A DNA stretch of 64,000 nucleotides from JAICSD01 sp963836665. GTDB taxonomy: Bacteria; Acidobacteriota; Vicinamibacteria; Vicinamibacterales; 2-12-FULL-66-21. Of this stretch, positions 63,618 through 64,000 are shown one piece after another. Every line of letters starts with the position of its first letter. The first letter of the stretch is position 1. Location: the NCBI GenBank assembly GCA_963836665.1, contig CAWIKL010000001.1, positions 682,001-746,000 of the forward strand, read 5' to 3'. The notes under the pieces were generated by a model. That model did no database searches. It worked only from the letters and a program-made list of their open reading frames with translations, and had not been told where the DNA came from. The translations under genes and the position numbers were made by a program.

Positions 63618-64000
63618 TTAGAGGACGCTGAGGGGGTCGACGTCGACGATTGTGCGGCGCTTGAGGTCGGGACGGGCGTCGAGGACGGCGACGAGGGCCT
63701 TGCGCATGGCGGTGCGTTGGGCGCTCTTGATGAATAGCTGGGCGCGGTGCTCGCCTTTCAATCGGCCGAGCGGCGCGGGTGCCGGGCCGAGGACGCGCCA
63801 GCCGCCTTCGCTGGGGAGCCTGAGGGCCTGCACGATTGCGCCGGCATCCTCCATCGCCGCCTGGCGCGTGCGCGCCTTGACGACGACATTGATCAAGGCG
63901 ACGGCGGGGGGATACTTCATGGCGCGGCGGAAGTTCATCTCGTCGGCGTAAAACGCACCGTAGTCCTGGCGGCAGGCGTGACGGATGCTGTAGTGCTCGG
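63618..64000 (-). CDS. priA: Primosomal replication protein PriA, C-terminal end only
   Basis: The last 127 residues of PriA, the 3'-5' helicase that restarts stalled forks. 'EHYSIRHACRQDYGAFYADE' and 'MNFRRAMKYPPAVALINVVV' are the conserved entry to the C-terminal domain, followed by 'LGPAPAPLGRLKGEHRAQLF' and the end 'RTIVDVDPLSVL'. The helicase core and zinc region lie beyond the right edge. Confidence 0.93.
   Translation of the reverse strand, partial: EHYSIRHACRQDYGAFYADEMNFRRAMKYPPAVALINVVVKARTRQAAMEDAGAIVQALRLPSEGGWRVLGPAPAPLGRLKGEHRAQLFIKSAQRTAMRKALVAVLDARPDLKRRTIVDVDPLSVL

Overview
The window is GC-rich chromosomal DNA that most resembles a soil-type Acidobacteriota, possibly near Vicinamibacteria. 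I infer this from gene families, not from a database search. The signs are two long orphan FtsX/MacB-type permeases of the acidobacterial duplicated (ADOP) type each preceded by a PadR regulator, an ECF sigma factor next to a Ser/Thr kinase with a C-terminal repeat region, a winged-helix/TolB-like/TPR regulator, and GH127 and DUF1080 sugar-active proteins with twin-arginine signals.

Layout. Positions 1-17 kb hold mostly intact genes: DUF1259 and AIM24 proteins, PadR-ADOP, a PadR-membrane protein pair, a lipoprotein, the TPR regulator, a secreted hydrolase, DUF1566, ankyrin, kinase-like, ICMT-like and cupin proteins, and the sigma/kinase pair. Positions 17.3-24.9 kb are one very large secreted beta-propeller/Ig-like protein now split over three frames. 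Positions 25-32 kb hold a membrane-tethered methyltransferase, a second PadR-ADOP pair (frameshifted) and a PadR-controlled pair of Wzz-like proteins. Positions 32-37.6 kb are an accessory patch of recombinase, ArdC, transposase and toxin-antitoxin pieces around an intact Phd/PIN pair, plus a MerR operon with a textbook 19-bp-spacer promoter. Positions 37.6-42.2 kb form a sugar locus: GH127, a decayed PQQ/cytochrome c quinoprotein, and DUF1080.

Positions 42.4-54.9 kb are a mobile-element graveyard. Its right part (47.49-54.99 kb) is bounded by a 49-bp copy of the 3' half of tRNA-Pro(GGG) and by the intact tRNA gene, so it looks like an island with no surviving integrase. It carries a HigBA-like module, a DinB-like protein and a nested element: an IS3 whose two terminal inverted repeats survive, into whose leader, just before orfA, two head-to-tail IS110 copies have inserted. 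The junction of the two IS110 copies recreates the right-end/left-end arrangement from which bridge RNA is expected to be made.

Positions 55-64 kb return to core genes: a MerR-type regulator beside tRNA-Pro, two paralogous Ser/Thr kinases with an unusual polytopic membrane domain, der, an HU/IHF gene with a consensus sigma70 promoter, a site-2-protease-like membrane peptidase, and the C-terminal end of priA. Several long genes are broken by single-base frame changes. Some of these may be assembly errors; others, such as the IS remnants and the quinoprotein, are clearly decayed.
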